From NCBI GenBank assembly GCA_900316285.1, contig ONCG01000015.1, forward strand, positions 94,174-158,173: DNA of 64,000 bases. The letters run 5' to 3'. Origin of the DNA: an uncultured Prevotellaceae bacterium. GTDB lineage: Bacteria; Bacteroidota; Bacteroidia; Bacteroidales; Bacteroidaceae. This document shows positions 26,464-36,142 of this stretch, one piece after another. The translations under genes were made by a program, and so were the position numbers. The number at the start of each line of letters is the position of its first letter. Positions within the stretch are counted from its first letter, which is position 1. The notes beneath the pieces are model-generated. The model saw only the letters and a program-made list of their open reading frames with translations. It was not told the DNA's origin and searched no databases.

Positions 26464-27372
26464 TCACTTCTTTACCATAAAAGATCCCAGCAGCTTCACT
26501 TTCTGCCGCAAAGAAAGATCGTGCCATACATACCTGTAAAACTCCCTTATTGCATTATTATCATACCATTTCGAAGGATTGCCTATCCAGTCATTCTTCG
26601 ATGAGGCCTTAAAGAATGCGATATAATTCATAAAACCTCTTTTTGATAGATGATGTACTCCAACTAACTCTTTATACGAATCTTTTAAATGGCATAAAGA
26701 GTTTACTGCATAATCTACTGTTGTTTTATATCTATCTATAGCCTCCATTTCGTGACATCGAAAAACATAATATCTAAATGGCAAAATTCTCAGTGTTTTC
26801 ACATTCTTAAGATAATCCATGACAAAACAGACATCTTCAGCAACTTTCATATCTTCATGAAAAAAAACGCCTTTCAATAATTCTCTACGAAAAAATTTGC
26901 AATATGGTCCCCTCATTTCGAATGAAGCAAGTTTTGATGACAAGTATTCAGACACAATAGGAGTTTCAACATGATTTGGAACATGCTTACTCCAAAATTG
27001 TGTACCATCAGGACTGAGATTCCAATATCCTACCATTACTAAATCTTCAGAACAATCTACAACTTTATTAAGATAATCATTTGAAACCATATCGTCTGAA
27101 TCTACAAATGTAATCCATTCTCCCTGTGCATTCTCTAAACCAAGATTACGAGCAGAGCTTACTCCCCCGTTTTGCTTATGGAAAACCTTCACTCGAATAT
27201 CTTTAGCAGCATACTCGTCACAAATGGCAGGAGAGTCATCCTTTGAGCCATCATCTATCAGTAAAAGCTCAAAGTCCCTAAAGTCTTGACCAAGAATGCT
27301 ATCCACACACTGCCTTAGTGTCTTCTCTGCATTGTAGACTGGAACTAAAACGGAAATTAAAGGACGATTCAT
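26464..27372 (-). CDS. GT2-family glycosyltransferase, 302 aa
   Basis: GT-A transferase with ISVLVPVYNAEKTLRQCVDS, ELLLIDDGSKDDSPAICDEY, HKQNGGVSSARNLGLENA, and DSDDMVSNDYL. It overlaps the pyruvyltransferase gene by 4 bases, so these two are translationally linked. Confidence 0.93.
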   Translation of the reverse strand: MNRPLISVLVPVYNAEKTLRQCVDSILGQDFRDFELLLIDDGSKDDSPAICDEYAAKDIRVKVFHKQNGGVSSARNLGLENAQGEWITFVDSDDMVSNDYLNKVVDCSEDLVMVGYWNLSPDGTQFWSKHVPNHVETPIVSEYLSSKLASFEMRGPYCKFFRRELLKGVFFHEDMKVAEDVCFVMDYLKNVKTLRILPFRYYVFRCHEMEAIDRYKTTVDYAVNSLCHLKDSYKELVGVHHLSKRGFMNYIAFFKASSKNDWIGNPSKWYDNNAIREFYRYVWHDLSLRQKVKLLGSFMVKK

Positions 27373-28493
27373 ATAGTTGTATTACCTTTTAAATACGAAA
27401 TAGACCCTATTCTCAAATCTTTCATAAAACGATTAGTAACTATCCAATCTATGGGCATTGATAGAGTAACTTCAAAATTATCAGTTTTTATTAGCCTCTC
27501 CATCAAATTGAATGATTTAAATAGCGAAGTGAACCTTGCCATCCCCCGTTCTGAATTACCTATCGCTATGAAGGGCTTATTAAAAAGTATTGAGAATACG
27601 CAGCCGTGAAAAGAATCTGTCACAACAAACTTTGCATCCATAAAACCCCGAAGCCATTGCTCTACTGGCGGTTGAATCCGATCTTCTAATGGCGCATAAT
27701 TATAATTACTTTTGGCCTTTACAGAGAATGGAGTCAGATGCTTTTTTGCTGCAATATCTTCTACTATTGCAGTCTTTTCCGGTGACGGATCCAGTATATA
27801 GACGAATAAGTCCCCTTCGCTTTTATCAATACCACTTGCTTCTACCAGGCTTATATAGTCTTCTTTATCGAGCAATAAAGTTGGATCCAGAACATGTTGT
27901 GCGCACACACCGAAATAATCTTCACACAAAGTAACTCCAGAATCCTCACGAACGCTGACAGCATCAAACTTCTTAATCAAAGACTTACAAACCGCAACCT
28001 GTTCTGCAGTATATTCCTTTTGATCTGTTCCAAAAGAGGCCGCATAAGCAATACGCTTTACATCCCAATTTTCTGCAAACTGCAAGAAGCATTGATAGAG
28101 GTCACTATATGCTGGTCTCCACACTTGATCACTTCCCACGACGAACACATCATAATCCTTCGGATCTATTTCATCATAAGATGAAATTTCTCTGACATGT
28201 ATATATTGGTTGATGAATCTCCGTGTATGCTCAGAAATAACAGGCCATTGTGTATTTAATTGCTTTTCTGCAAAAACAGGAGTGTCAGATAATCCCAAGC
28301 ACTTAAAGATTGCCCTTCTTCCATAAACGAATGGAGCTTTTATACCCTTGGGAGCTGAATATCCTCTTTGTTGTACTTGAACAACTTCCACGTCATTTCC
28401 CATTCTTCCCAAGACTGATTGCAAAGCATAAGCCTGAAGAATGCCTCCATAATTAAGCCTTAAAGGTAAAGTTATAATGCCAATTTTAGACAT
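27369..28493 (-). CDS. Polysaccharide pyruvyltransferase family protein, 374 aa
   Basis: Family hallmark opening IGIITLPLRLNYGGILQAYALQ, then DYDVFVVGSDQVWRP, a conserved central Asp-Gln region, and the C-terminal VTDSFHGCVFSILFNKPFI. Members add pyruvate from PEP as a ketal to a sugar, giving the polymer an acidic group. It overlaps the GT2 gene and is 4 bases from the MenD-like gene. Confidence 0.93.
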   Translation of the reverse strand: MSKIGIITLPLRLNYGGILQAYALQSVLGRMGNDVEVVQVQQRGYSAPKGIKAPFVYGRRAIFKCLGLSDTPVFAEKQLNTQWPVISEHTRRFINQYIHVREISSYDEIDPKDYDVFVVGSDQVWRPAYSDLYQCFLQFAENWDVKRIAYAASFGTDQKEYTAEQVAVCKSLIKKFDAVSVREDSGVTLCEDYFGVCAQHVLDPTLLLDKEDYISLVEASGIDKSEGDLFVYILDPSPEKTAIVEDIAAKKHLTPFSVKAKSNYNYAPLEDRIQPPVEQWLRGFMDAKFVVTDSFHGCVFSILFNKPFIAIGNSERGMARFTSLFKSFNLMERLIKTDNFEVTLSMPIDWIVTNRFMKDLRIGSISYLKGNTTI

Positions 28494-28497
28494 GGAG

Positions 28498-30252
28498 CTA
28501 ATTATTGAATAATCTTTTAATTACTGCAATTCCTTTTTCACCAACCATCTTCTTCACATCTTCCTTAAGTCTTTGCTGACCTTCCAACTGCTTGATATGA
28601 TAAACATCATACAACGCTTGATTTTCATCTTCGCAATGGGTAAATGCTTCGAAGAAGATAGGTCTATCAGATTCCCCACTTAAAAATGATGATATATTAT
28701 CTTGAAATGTTTTCTTATCTGTTGCTGAGAGATATTTGAAATCTAAATCTTCTGCAAAATGTTTTAACAGTGCAGGTGACTGATTGCCATAATGGCGGGC
28801 TGCGGCTATATAGTCGTCAGTTTCTTCACCAAAGACAGAAGCCTGATGAATATAGTTGCGGAATTCCATTCCACGACCGTTGTTGACAACCAAAATACGA
28901 AGATTCTTTCCAATATGGCGACTACCCATCGCATTCATATCATAGAAAAACGCCAGGTCGCCTAACAGGCCGAAATAGAGCCGCTCGGGATGTACCAACG
29001 AGGCACCCACCAAAGATGACAAACAGCCATCGATGCCAAAACCTCCAACATTGCAATTCTCTTGTATGCTAGGATGGACATCAAACAGATTCCAACTCCT
29101 CAAGGAATTAAGAATTCCTAGGTGCAAAACAGAATGATGCGGCAACTTAGATGACAGTTCCTTAGCAATCCAAATATTGGAGAAGGGAAGATTGTCGGGT
29201 ATAGCATCATAGATTTTTTGATACTCATCACGACAGCTTTGGAGGAAAGAAGCCTTGTTGCCACCGCCTTTCTTGGCATAACAGGAGAAAAAATCTATCG
29301 GCGACATCTGGAACACAGCAGAGAGTTTCTTAAACGTATCACGAGGCTCTCCATCTTGACTGACGCGCCAGATCATTGCACTTTTCCCCACAATGGTTTG
29401 TGTGGGATAGTCACCCGACACCTCACCTAAATGGATGCAAAGAGACATCTTCAACTGACTATAATCGCAATTGACCTGTGCTGATAATAGAGCGCCGAGG
29501 AACCTATAACGCCCTTTATATCCACTGGTGTGGTCGCAGAAAACGACAGCATCGTAACTACCACAAAAAACGTCAATCGCTTCGGTTTCCTCTTGCGTGA
29601 ATGGCCGGTGAGACCCAATAAATATACCTATACGTCCCTTAGGAATTTCTGGAAGGACTTCACCAAACTTGTAAAAGCCGATTTTAGGTGCGACAGGCAA
29701 CTCCTTGACACTATAATCACTACTATACTGTGTCTGCAGATTAATGTGGACAGGACCTCCACAAGCAGAAGTGGCCAAATGCAAAGCCTTATTAACTCCA
29801 ACAATACAAGCTCGCTCGCTCTCTTCATCATGAATGCTCTCAGCCAGGAAACTAAATATAGACACGTCATTCTGAATTGTGGAACGGTCTATCACCTGGG
29901 CTATCAAATTACCGATACGAAGAGGATTCTGAGTAGAAGTGATAGCTATTACAGGAAGTTTCCGATAGTGAGCCTCCGTAAGACCAGGCAAATAGTTGCG
30001 AGAGGCGGTAGCACCCGTGCAACTAAGGACAACCGCTTCACCAGATTCTGATGCCATTCCACAAGCCATATAGGCTGCCGAACGTTCATCAACACATGAA
30101 TACAGCTCAAAAAAAGAGTCATGCATTACACTGGCCACAAATGTCACATTTGTAGCACCAGGTGAAACAATGATCCTTTTAATGCCATATTGCTTTAATA
30201 ATGATATAACAATCTGAGTATTGCGTTCATTTGTATAATAACAGTTTTCCAT
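28498..30252 (-). CDS. MenD-like thiamine-diphosphate enzyme, 584 aa
   Basis: Three-domain TPP enzyme. The N-terminal PYR domain has the activating Glu in CVDERSAAYMACGMA and the CTGATASRNYLPGLTEA segment resembling MenD. The C-terminal TPP motif is GDLAFFYDMNAMG followed by ILVVNN with the usual spacing (about residues 432-460). A true menD would sit with menF/menB/menC, not in a polysaccharide locus, so a carboligase or decarboxylase acting on a keto-sugar or 2-oxo acid is inferred. The frame is open to 30318, but those 22 residues (LVSNFKHLVSSFK) come from a microrepeat; MENCYY at 30252 is preferred. Confidence 0.8.
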   Translation of the reverse strand: MENCYYTNERNTQIVISLLKQYGIKRIIVSPGATNVTFVASVMHDSFFELYSCVDERSAAYMACGMASESGEAVVLSCTGATASRNYLPGLTEAHYRKLPVIAITSTQNPLRIGNLIAQVIDRSTIQNDVSIFSFLAESIHDEESERACIVGVNKALHLATSACGGPVHINLQTQYSSDYSVKELPVAPKIGFYKFGEVLPEIPKGRIGIFIGSHRPFTQEETEAIDVFCGSYDAVVFCDHTSGYKGRYRFLGALLSAQVNCDYSQLKMSLCIHLGEVSGDYPTQTIVGKSAMIWRVSQDGEPRDTFKKLSAVFQMSPIDFFSCYAKKGGGNKASFLQSCRDEYQKIYDAIPDNLPFSNIWIAKELSSKLPHHSVLHLGILNSLRSWNLFDVHPSIQENCNVGGFGIDGCLSSLVGASLVHPERLYFGLLGDLAFFYDMNAMGSRHIGKNLRILVVNNGRGMEFRNYIHQASVFGEETDDYIAAARHYGNQSPALLKHFAEDLDFKYLSATDKKTFQDNISSFLSGESDRPIFFEAFTHCEDENQALYDVYHIKQLEGQQRLKEDVKKMVGEKGIAVIKRLFNN

Positions 30253-30314
30253 AATTCGGTAATACTTAAAACTAGAAACGAGATGCTTAAAATTAGAAAC
30301 TAGAAAATACAATC

Positions 30315-31367
30315 TCATCTAAGGTACCTATGTACCAGATAGCGAAGTTTTGGCTTGGCTCCTTCGATCTCTGAAAGTCTTGCACACTCACCAGACAATT
30401 TGTCTTTGCTTGCCTCCAAATTCCAATCTATTGTTTTAAACTGCGGGCTCTCCAAAAAAGAAAACAACATTTCCCTCACCCCCTTTGACATGGAAACGAA
30501 TGAATGTTCACCAATCAACGCAAGGATTTTCTGATTGGAAAAAGTGCGATTAAATAACCGATCATAACGAATCTGATATTTCGCCCATAGGTAGTGAATA
30601 TCCATGGCAGATTTAACTTCTCTCACTCTAAATGGTAAGCCCGTTTGAAGAAAAGCGTCTTTGTAAATATCTAACACATCACGCCAGATCATATTATCTG
30701 TGCCTACGACATTAAAGTCCTCTCCCTTAGCCTCTTCCCGACCAACAAGACGTGAAATACAGAATGCGACATCAGCAGCATGTGTCATTGTCGTTCGCTT
30801 ATCTAATATATCTCGTGACACTAAGACACTTCGCCCATGTATTGCTCTGTATAGCCACTCTTCTTTTTCCATACCTTCTAACTGAAGCCGATTTCTACCG
30901 TATGTAATATACGGGCGAAGAATGGTCCAGTTCTTTTGGGAAGCAGTTCGAAGAATTTTTTCTTCACGAGCTTTAGAAAGGGCATATTCATCCGTATGGA
31001 GGTATTCTTCATCTCTGCAGACATCCGATAACATAGGAGAATTTTCTGTGATGGGAACTTCTGATTCTGCATATACACGAGATGAACTTAAGAAGAAATA
31101 GTGGTCGGTAGAATCTAATAATATTTCGACACGACTTTTAAACTCTTCTGTCCGGTAGCCCATAAAGTCTACTATCGCATCAAAATGCTTGTCTCTAAGT
31201 TCATCTAGGAAACAATCCTTACGAGCGTCACACTGCCAATAAGAAATAGAGCCTATGCTCTCATGATGACTACGAGAGGTAATCACCACCTGATGCCCCA
31301 TCTGCTGAAGATTCTCGGCAAGATAGTGCCCCATGACTCCAGTACCTCCTATCAACAATATTGTCAT
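30315..31367 (-). CDS. SDR-family NAD-dependent epimerase/reductase, 350 aa
   Basis: N-terminal dinucleotide loop LIGGTGVMGHYLAENL, VDFMGY after strand 4, FLSSSRVYAESEVP at the Ser position, YALSKARE for the YxxxK catalytic pair, and RPYITYGRNR. The C-terminal domain is longer than in simple epimerases. Its place directly upstream of the MenD-like gene suggests the two act in sequence on one unusual sugar, with this enzyme as reductase or epimerase. Confidence 0.85.
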   Translation of the reverse strand: MTILLIGGTGVMGHYLAENLQQMGHQVVITSRSHHESIGSISYWQCDARKDCFLDELRDKHFDAIVDFMGYRTEEFKSRVEILLDSTDHYFFLSSSRVYAESEVPITENSPMLSDVCRDEEYLHTDEYALSKAREEKILRTASQKNWTILRPYITYGRNRLQLEGMEKEEWLYRAIHGRSVLVSRDILDKRTTMTHAADVAFCISRLVGREEAKGEDFNVVGTDNMIWRDVLDIYKDAFLQTGLPFRVREVKSAMDIHYLWAKYQIRYDRLFNRTFSNQKILALIGEHSFVSMSKGVREMLFSFLESPQFKTIDWNLEASKDKLSGECARLSEIEGAKPKLRYLVHRYLR

Positions 31368-31378
31368 CAGATTGTTTT

Positions 31379-32905
31379 TTAATGTTGCAGTTTACTTAGT
31401 ACAAAAGATCTAGCCATTGCCTTTTCCCCTTTTGTAAGACCAATAAGCCATACGGATAGTGACGTTGTTGCAAAACATGCCAAGCAAACAAATATGAACC
31501 GAGGTATGGAACTGTCCATGCCATACATGATAGCAATCGGTATCAATAATGAAGAAATAGTCACAAAAAAAGAAGGCAATATCGTAACTGATATATATTC
31601 TTTCAAAGGCAAGTGGATGGATTTTCTAACCAACCACGGCTTAAAGAAAACAAAGAATAAATAAAAGGCTAAACTAATAATATAAGAAGATGTGGGTGAC
31701 AGTCCCAGCCTGAATGCGGTATATACAAATGGGAACTGGAGTAAACCAACAATGCCCACTATAATCTGATAATTCCGAATGTTGCCAGTTGCACGCAATG
31801 CGGTCAGGAAAGGATTCACCAAGACCATGCATAAAGAGATCGCTAAGGTCAAACGGACGAACGACACCGTGTAATCCGGGTAATCTTTTAACCACAATCT
31901 CAAAATCGTATCGGTTTCAAGAGCTACAGGCAAAGCTACCATAAACATTAATAAATAAGAGAACTTTGCCCCTTTTAACACGATATTGTTCATATAGTTC
32001 AGATCGCCGGAAGCATATGACTTAGTAATCTGTGGAGTTAATGCTGTCATGAAATTATTAACAAACTGCTGAACAATGTTATTCACCTGGACTGCAATGC
32101 CCCTTGCCGCATTTAACTGCACACCGAAAAACATGTTAATCAAAATATTCACTCCTTGTGTTTCCAACATCCATGCTCCATGACCAAAAAGGTTCCATCC
32201 GGCAAAGGAGGCTATGTGTTTAAAAATAGTTTTATCGAATCTCCATACCAACTTACTCTCTTCAAAATGATATCGGCAATAAACAACATAAATAGTACTG
32301 ATAAAAACAGATACCAGCAAAAGTAAGACGGCATAGAGCTTAAGCTTATCAACAGAAAACACTAACAACAGATAAACGATTAGAAGTTTTGCAACTGCTT
32401 CTAGAATGGAAACGTAAGCGAACGCATCCATCCTCTCATGGGCGATAATTAAAGAATTGAATGGAGCAAATATCAAACTAAGTCCAAAGCCTATTATGGA
32501 ACAATGGAAGACCCATAAAGCCGCATCCATGCGTCCTTCTGGTATCGACATTTTGTTCACCAAAAGCCAATAGCCAACTACTTCACACAGAAGCATGATG
32601 ACGATTGCCATGCCACACTGCACAAAAATAGAAGTTGAAAAAACTGTTTTTAATTTCTCTGTATTACCTGTACCTAACTCGTAGGTAATAAAGCGACTAA
32701 TAGCAGAAGACAAAGTGCCGGTAAATACAGAGAATAGGACTACAACACCTCCGACAACATTATTGATGCCATAGTCATCAAAGCCAAGAGTATTTAAAAT
32801 AACTCTTGACGTATACAGGCCAATAAGCATCATTAAGAACATCCTCAGATAAAGTAGAAGAGTGTTCTTAGCTATACGACGTGATTTTATTTGCTCTTCA
32901 TTCAT
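31379..32905 (-). CDS. wzx: Wzx-type polysaccharide flippase, 508 aa
   Basis: MATE-like polytopic protein with 12-14 membrane segments (RMFLMMLIGLYTSRVILNTLGFDDYGINNVVGGVV near the N-terminus). It would carry the undecaprenyl-linked repeat unit across the inner membrane. The start at 32905 (MNEEQIKSRR) avoids overlap with the upstream acyltransferase. Length is usual for Bacteroidota lipopolysaccharide/capsule flippases. Confidence 0.9.
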   Translation of the reverse strand: MNEEQIKSRRIAKNTLLLYLRMFLMMLIGLYTSRVILNTLGFDDYGINNVVGGVVVLFSVFTGTLSSAISRFITYELGTGNTEKLKTVFSTSIFVQCGMAIVIMLLCEVVGYWLLVNKMSIPEGRMDAALWVFHCSIIGFGLSLIFAPFNSLIIAHERMDAFAYVSILEAVAKLLIVYLLLVFSVDKLKLYAVLLLLVSVFISTIYVVYCRYHFEESKLVWRFDKTIFKHIASFAGWNLFGHGAWMLETQGVNILINMFFGVQLNAARGIAVQVNNIVQQFVNNFMTALTPQITKSYASGDLNYMNNIVLKGAKFSYLLMFMVALPVALETDTILRLWLKDYPDYTVSFVRLTLAISLCMVLVNPFLTALRATGNIRNYQIIVGIVGLLQFPFVYTAFRLGLSPTSSYIISLAFYLFFVFFKPWLVRKSIHLPLKEYISVTILPSFFVTISSLLIPIAIMYGMDSSIPRFIFVCLACFATTSLSVWLIGLTKGEKAMARSFVLSKLQH

Positions 32906-32906
32906 C

Positions 32907-33971
32907 TTATCTATTACCACACAACAGCTTTAACAGAGGCTTTGAGTATTGTCTAATAAACAAATACATGGACAAAGATAAACAGATAGTAACAGTTGGT
33001 ACAAGGAAATATCTCAGCATAGACAACAAATATGAATCAAAAGGGATTATATGATTGACCAACAACACAACATACGGTATAAAAACACCATGGGAAACAT
33101 AAACAAAAAACGAGCCTTGAGATAAAAAAAAATTAGGTCGCCATTTATTAACGATTAGCGATGATAGTGATATCAGGCTAACAAACATTGAAATAACACA
33201 AAAAGGATGAATGACAAATCCTGTTGGTGTTTGAGAACCATCAAAATAGACTTCTAAGAGAATGAGAAGCGCTGTAATAAAATACGACAAAATACCCATC
33301 CTATTCATTGTTGCGACAAAATCAATCTTTCTGATGGAATAGAAAGCGCCAAAGGAGAACCAAAATAAAGCTATTATAGTTGCACCTGTATGGATAGGCC
33401 AAATGTGCGTAATATAAGCAAGAGCAAGAAAAACAATAAAAGAAGCTCGTAATCTTTTTATTGCCAGATATATAATGGGAGTCAAAACACAAACAACCAT
33501 CAAGTCACGTAAATACCATAAAGGAACAAGATATGGAGCTGTCATATAAGCAGAAAAACCTAACCAATCCTGCTGTGAAGTCATGAATATGGAAGAATCC
33601 CAAAATAATCGATAAAACTCAAACCAGCCATTTAATTGGAAATAATCTAAAATTGATTCATGATTCTTTAAAAGAAGCAATAGTCGAAATAAAATCCACA
33701 AAGATATCCAAACAATATAGGGTAACAGCAACGTGCGAGTTCGCCCCTTCAACTTGCTAAAATAGGTTTTCCTATTGAATTGATTGATGTTTAGAAAAAA
33801 AAGATAGCCTGAGAAGAAAAAGAAAGACGGTACAGCAACCTGTGACAACACATGAGATAGAAATACCTGAAGCCAATTACCATCTATTGTAATAGCTGTA
33901 TGAATTAATACCACCATTACACATAGTGGGAATCTCAAAAAAGATATTATTTGTGTCTGAATATTATCCAT
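32907..33971 (-). CDS. Acyltransferase-3 family membrane protein, 354 aa
   Basis: Ten-helix acyltransferase-3 enzyme: early catalytic-type His in VMVVLIHTAI, then an FFFFSGYLFF segment and Arg-rich loop SKLKGRTRTLLLPYIVW, and PLWYLRDLMVV. These proteins add acetyl or other acyl groups to sugars in the membrane. The start at 33971 (MDNIQTQIISFLRFP) fits the family; 34001 is possible. First of three consecutive genes of this type. Confidence 0.85.
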   Translation of the reverse strand: MDNIQTQIISFLRFPLCVMVVLIHTAITIDGNWLQVFLSHVLSQVAVPSFFFFSGYLFFLNINQFNRKTYFSKLKGRTRTLLLPYIVWISLWILFRLLLLLKNHESILDYFQLNGWFEFYRLFWDSSIFMTSQQDWLGFSAYMTAPYLVPLWYLRDLMVVCVLTPIIYLAIKRLRASFIVFLALAYITHIWPIHTGATIIALFWFSFGAFYSIRKIDFVATMNRMGILSYFITALLILLEVYFDGSQTPTGFVIHPFCVISMFVSLISLSSLIVNKWRPNFFLSQGSFFVYVSHGVFIPYVVLLVNHIIPFDSYLLSMLRYFLVPTVTICLSLSMYLFIRQYSKPLLKLLCGNR

Positions 33972-34065
33972 AATTACTAACATTTGATGTTTTATCCCCA
34001 AAACGATGCAAAGATCTTCCTTTCCTCATTACGATTTAGAAGTCAGTTTGATGATTACCACCTAT

Positions 34066-35055
34066 TTAGTATGAATGACTCTTAATATAATAAGGACACA
34101 TACATATCAATAAAGAAAACATTATATATACACAATAAGAAAAGCTATCAACCTTAAAAGCATAAGGAGGGAAAAAACTAAAATAACACATTTGAAATAA
34201 AAAGATTTCAAAAGAGCCTTTTCCTATAGATGCTAATAAGTTGCTCCAAAAAATGAATTGGCGAATCCATAAAAAGAATTTATATATCACATATAGCAGC
34301 ATATTTACAACATAAAAATAGCATATCCAATGAGCAATTATCCACTCATCAGGCTTAGTGTAAAAAAAAGGAGACAAATCCCATTTTATATACTTAAATT
34401 GAATAATAAAAAGGATGCTAACCATAGAAAGCAGCCACTCTTTCTTTCCCATTTTCAAGCCTTCATTAAAAAGCATTAAGCCACAATAAATCAAAAATAG
34501 ATACCTAAAAAATAATAGTCGATATACTGATTCTTTTAGGCTAACTACGCAACAAAAGACTTCTAACATAACCGACATGAAAATAAAAAGGTAAAGATGA
34601 TATCGCTCAGGGATACGAAGTAACAGATAATTAATAAAAGGCAATAATAATGCTATTTCAATATAAATCCATGGATAATAAGCCCCCCAGCCCAATCCTC
34701 CTCGAGCAACAAAAAGTTTTAACAAATCGACAACATCTAAACGATTAAGGAATAGCACATCAACAACAAAATGTAAACTAAGTAATAATATTTCAACAAA
34801 CAAAAACGGTTTTATAATCCTATGCCACATTTTTTGTATATACTCCTTCCAAACAATGCGATCTTTTCTAAAAAAATGATATGACTGCAAAGTAATAAAA
34901 AGAGGGACGGCCGCCTCCCCCCAGAAGCTAAACAGCAAGAGGTCTTTTACTTGTTCCTGCAAACAATGATGGAGTATTACCCAGATTATACATAAACCTT
35001 TTAATACATCCCAAAAAGGCTCTCTTCCAGAAGAATTAAAAGAAACAATGTTCAT
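34066..35055 (-). CDS. Acyltransferase-3 family membrane protein, 329 aa
   Basis: Opening FWDVLKGLCIIWVILHHCLQ holds the HH-type catalytic region, followed by AAVPLFITLQSYHFF and an Arg-containing loop (HRIIKPFLFVE). Later YYPWIYIEIALLLPF fits the family's WYL region in degenerate form. It is very rich in Phe, Leu, Ile and Tyr, and the DNA is AT-rich. Similar in layout to its neighbours, but too diverged to call them simple duplicates. Confidence 0.8.
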   Translation of the reverse strand: MNIVSFNSSGREPFWDVLKGLCIIWVILHHCLQEQVKDLLLFSFWGEAAVPLFITLQSYHFFRKDRIVWKEYIQKMWHRIIKPFLFVEILLLSLHFVVDVLFLNRLDVVDLLKLFVARGGLGWGAYYPWIYIEIALLLPFINYLLLRIPERYHLYLFIFMSVMLEVFCCVVSLKESVYRLLFFRYLFLIYCGLMLFNEGLKMGKKEWLLSMVSILFIIQFKYIKWDLSPFFYTKPDEWIIAHWICYFYVVNMLLYVIYKFFLWIRQFIFWSNLLASIGKGSFEIFLFQMCYFSFFPPYAFKVDSFSYCVYIMFSLLICMCPYYIKSHSY

Positions 35056-35088
35056 AAAAAACTTAATTATATGTTTTGTATATAATTG

Positions 35089-36138
35089 TTAGTGAGCATA
35101 ATTCAACCAAGTAAAATTACAATTACTTCTTAGTAAATAAATCAAACAACTTACAAAACAAGATATAAGCATAACAGTAGAAAATAAATACAGGCCTCTT
35201 TGTAATGATAGACAAAACCCACACAATAACGAAGATATAGTAAAATGACTGCAGTATATTATTGTTGAGCTATGCCTTAATTCTACAGTATTAATTGAAA
35301 TTGTTAAGAAATTCTGTCCTAACAGCATATATGAACTTACGCACAAGGGAACAAGAGAAAAGAAACAGTCATCAGAATAATCAACCGTGCTCAAATTCAA
35401 CCTATTAGATTTGATAAATTCCGCTTCAACAAACAACAACGATAATGAACTTAATAATAAAACTATCAAGATCTTATTTGAAAGGAACCATTTGTTCTCG
35501 GCAAAGATTTTACCTATGACTATAAAGAAAAGGGCAGAGAGAAAACTATTACATGGCTTTCCAAAAATAAAGGAATATGACTTATATATAAAGATAGAAC
35601 ATGGCAATTTCTCATATATTGCAAAATAATTAGAAGTCAAACAACAACAAACATAGAATAAAAAACCTATAAATAATAAAAAACGATTACTACAATACTT
35701 CGACAAACACCATATAACAGATATAGACAAAATAGTTGAAGTTAAATACCATGATGCAGGGAATATACCACTTATAAAAAAAGATTTAAATATATGTAGA
35801 ATTGTCAATATATTAAGTTTGTACCATTCTCCAGAATAAACAATATATGGCAAAAGAACGATTGTCCAAAACAAATACAACAATATAATCCTTTTGACAA
35901 AAAGAAAATAAGATTTCCTTTTTTCATTCAAATCCGATATTTTTGACTGTTTCAGAAAGAAAAAGTACGATGACATTATAAAAAACAACGGAACTGCCGT
36001 ACGGAATAAAGGGCGTAGCCAAAAATCGATAGGTAATGTATGAATACCAACTACAAAGATGGCTAGAATGAATTTTAAAACATCAAAACGTTTGCCATCT
36101 ACGCTTATGTAATCAGAACTAACAAATGTTTGTATCAT
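35089..36138 (-). CDS. Acyltransferase-3 family membrane protein, 349 aa
   Basis: FDVLKFILAIFVVGIHTLPID contains the catalytic-type His; TAVPLFFIMSSYFFFLK and FPASWYLTSTIL follow as in the family. The start at 36138 avoids a 47-base overlap with the LicD gene. AT-rich, like both neighbours, which suggests the three genes arrived from a lower-GC source. Confidence 0.82.
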   Translation of the reverse strand: MIQTFVSSDYISVDGKRFDVLKFILAIFVVGIHTLPIDFWLRPLFRTAVPLFFIMSSYFFFLKQSKISDLNEKRKSYFLFVKRIILLYLFWTIVLLPYIVYSGEWYKLNILTILHIFKSFFISGIFPASWYLTSTILSISVIWCLSKYCSNRFLLFIGFLFYVCCCLTSNYFAIYEKLPCSIFIYKSYSFIFGKPCNSFLSALFFIVIGKIFAENKWFLSNKILIVLLLSSLSLLFVEAEFIKSNRLNLSTVDYSDDCFFSLVPLCVSSYMLLGQNFLTISINTVELRHSSTIIYCSHFTISSLLCGFCLSLQRGLYLFSTVMLISCFVSCLIYLLRSNCNFTWLNYAH

Positions 36139-36142
36139 TGCT

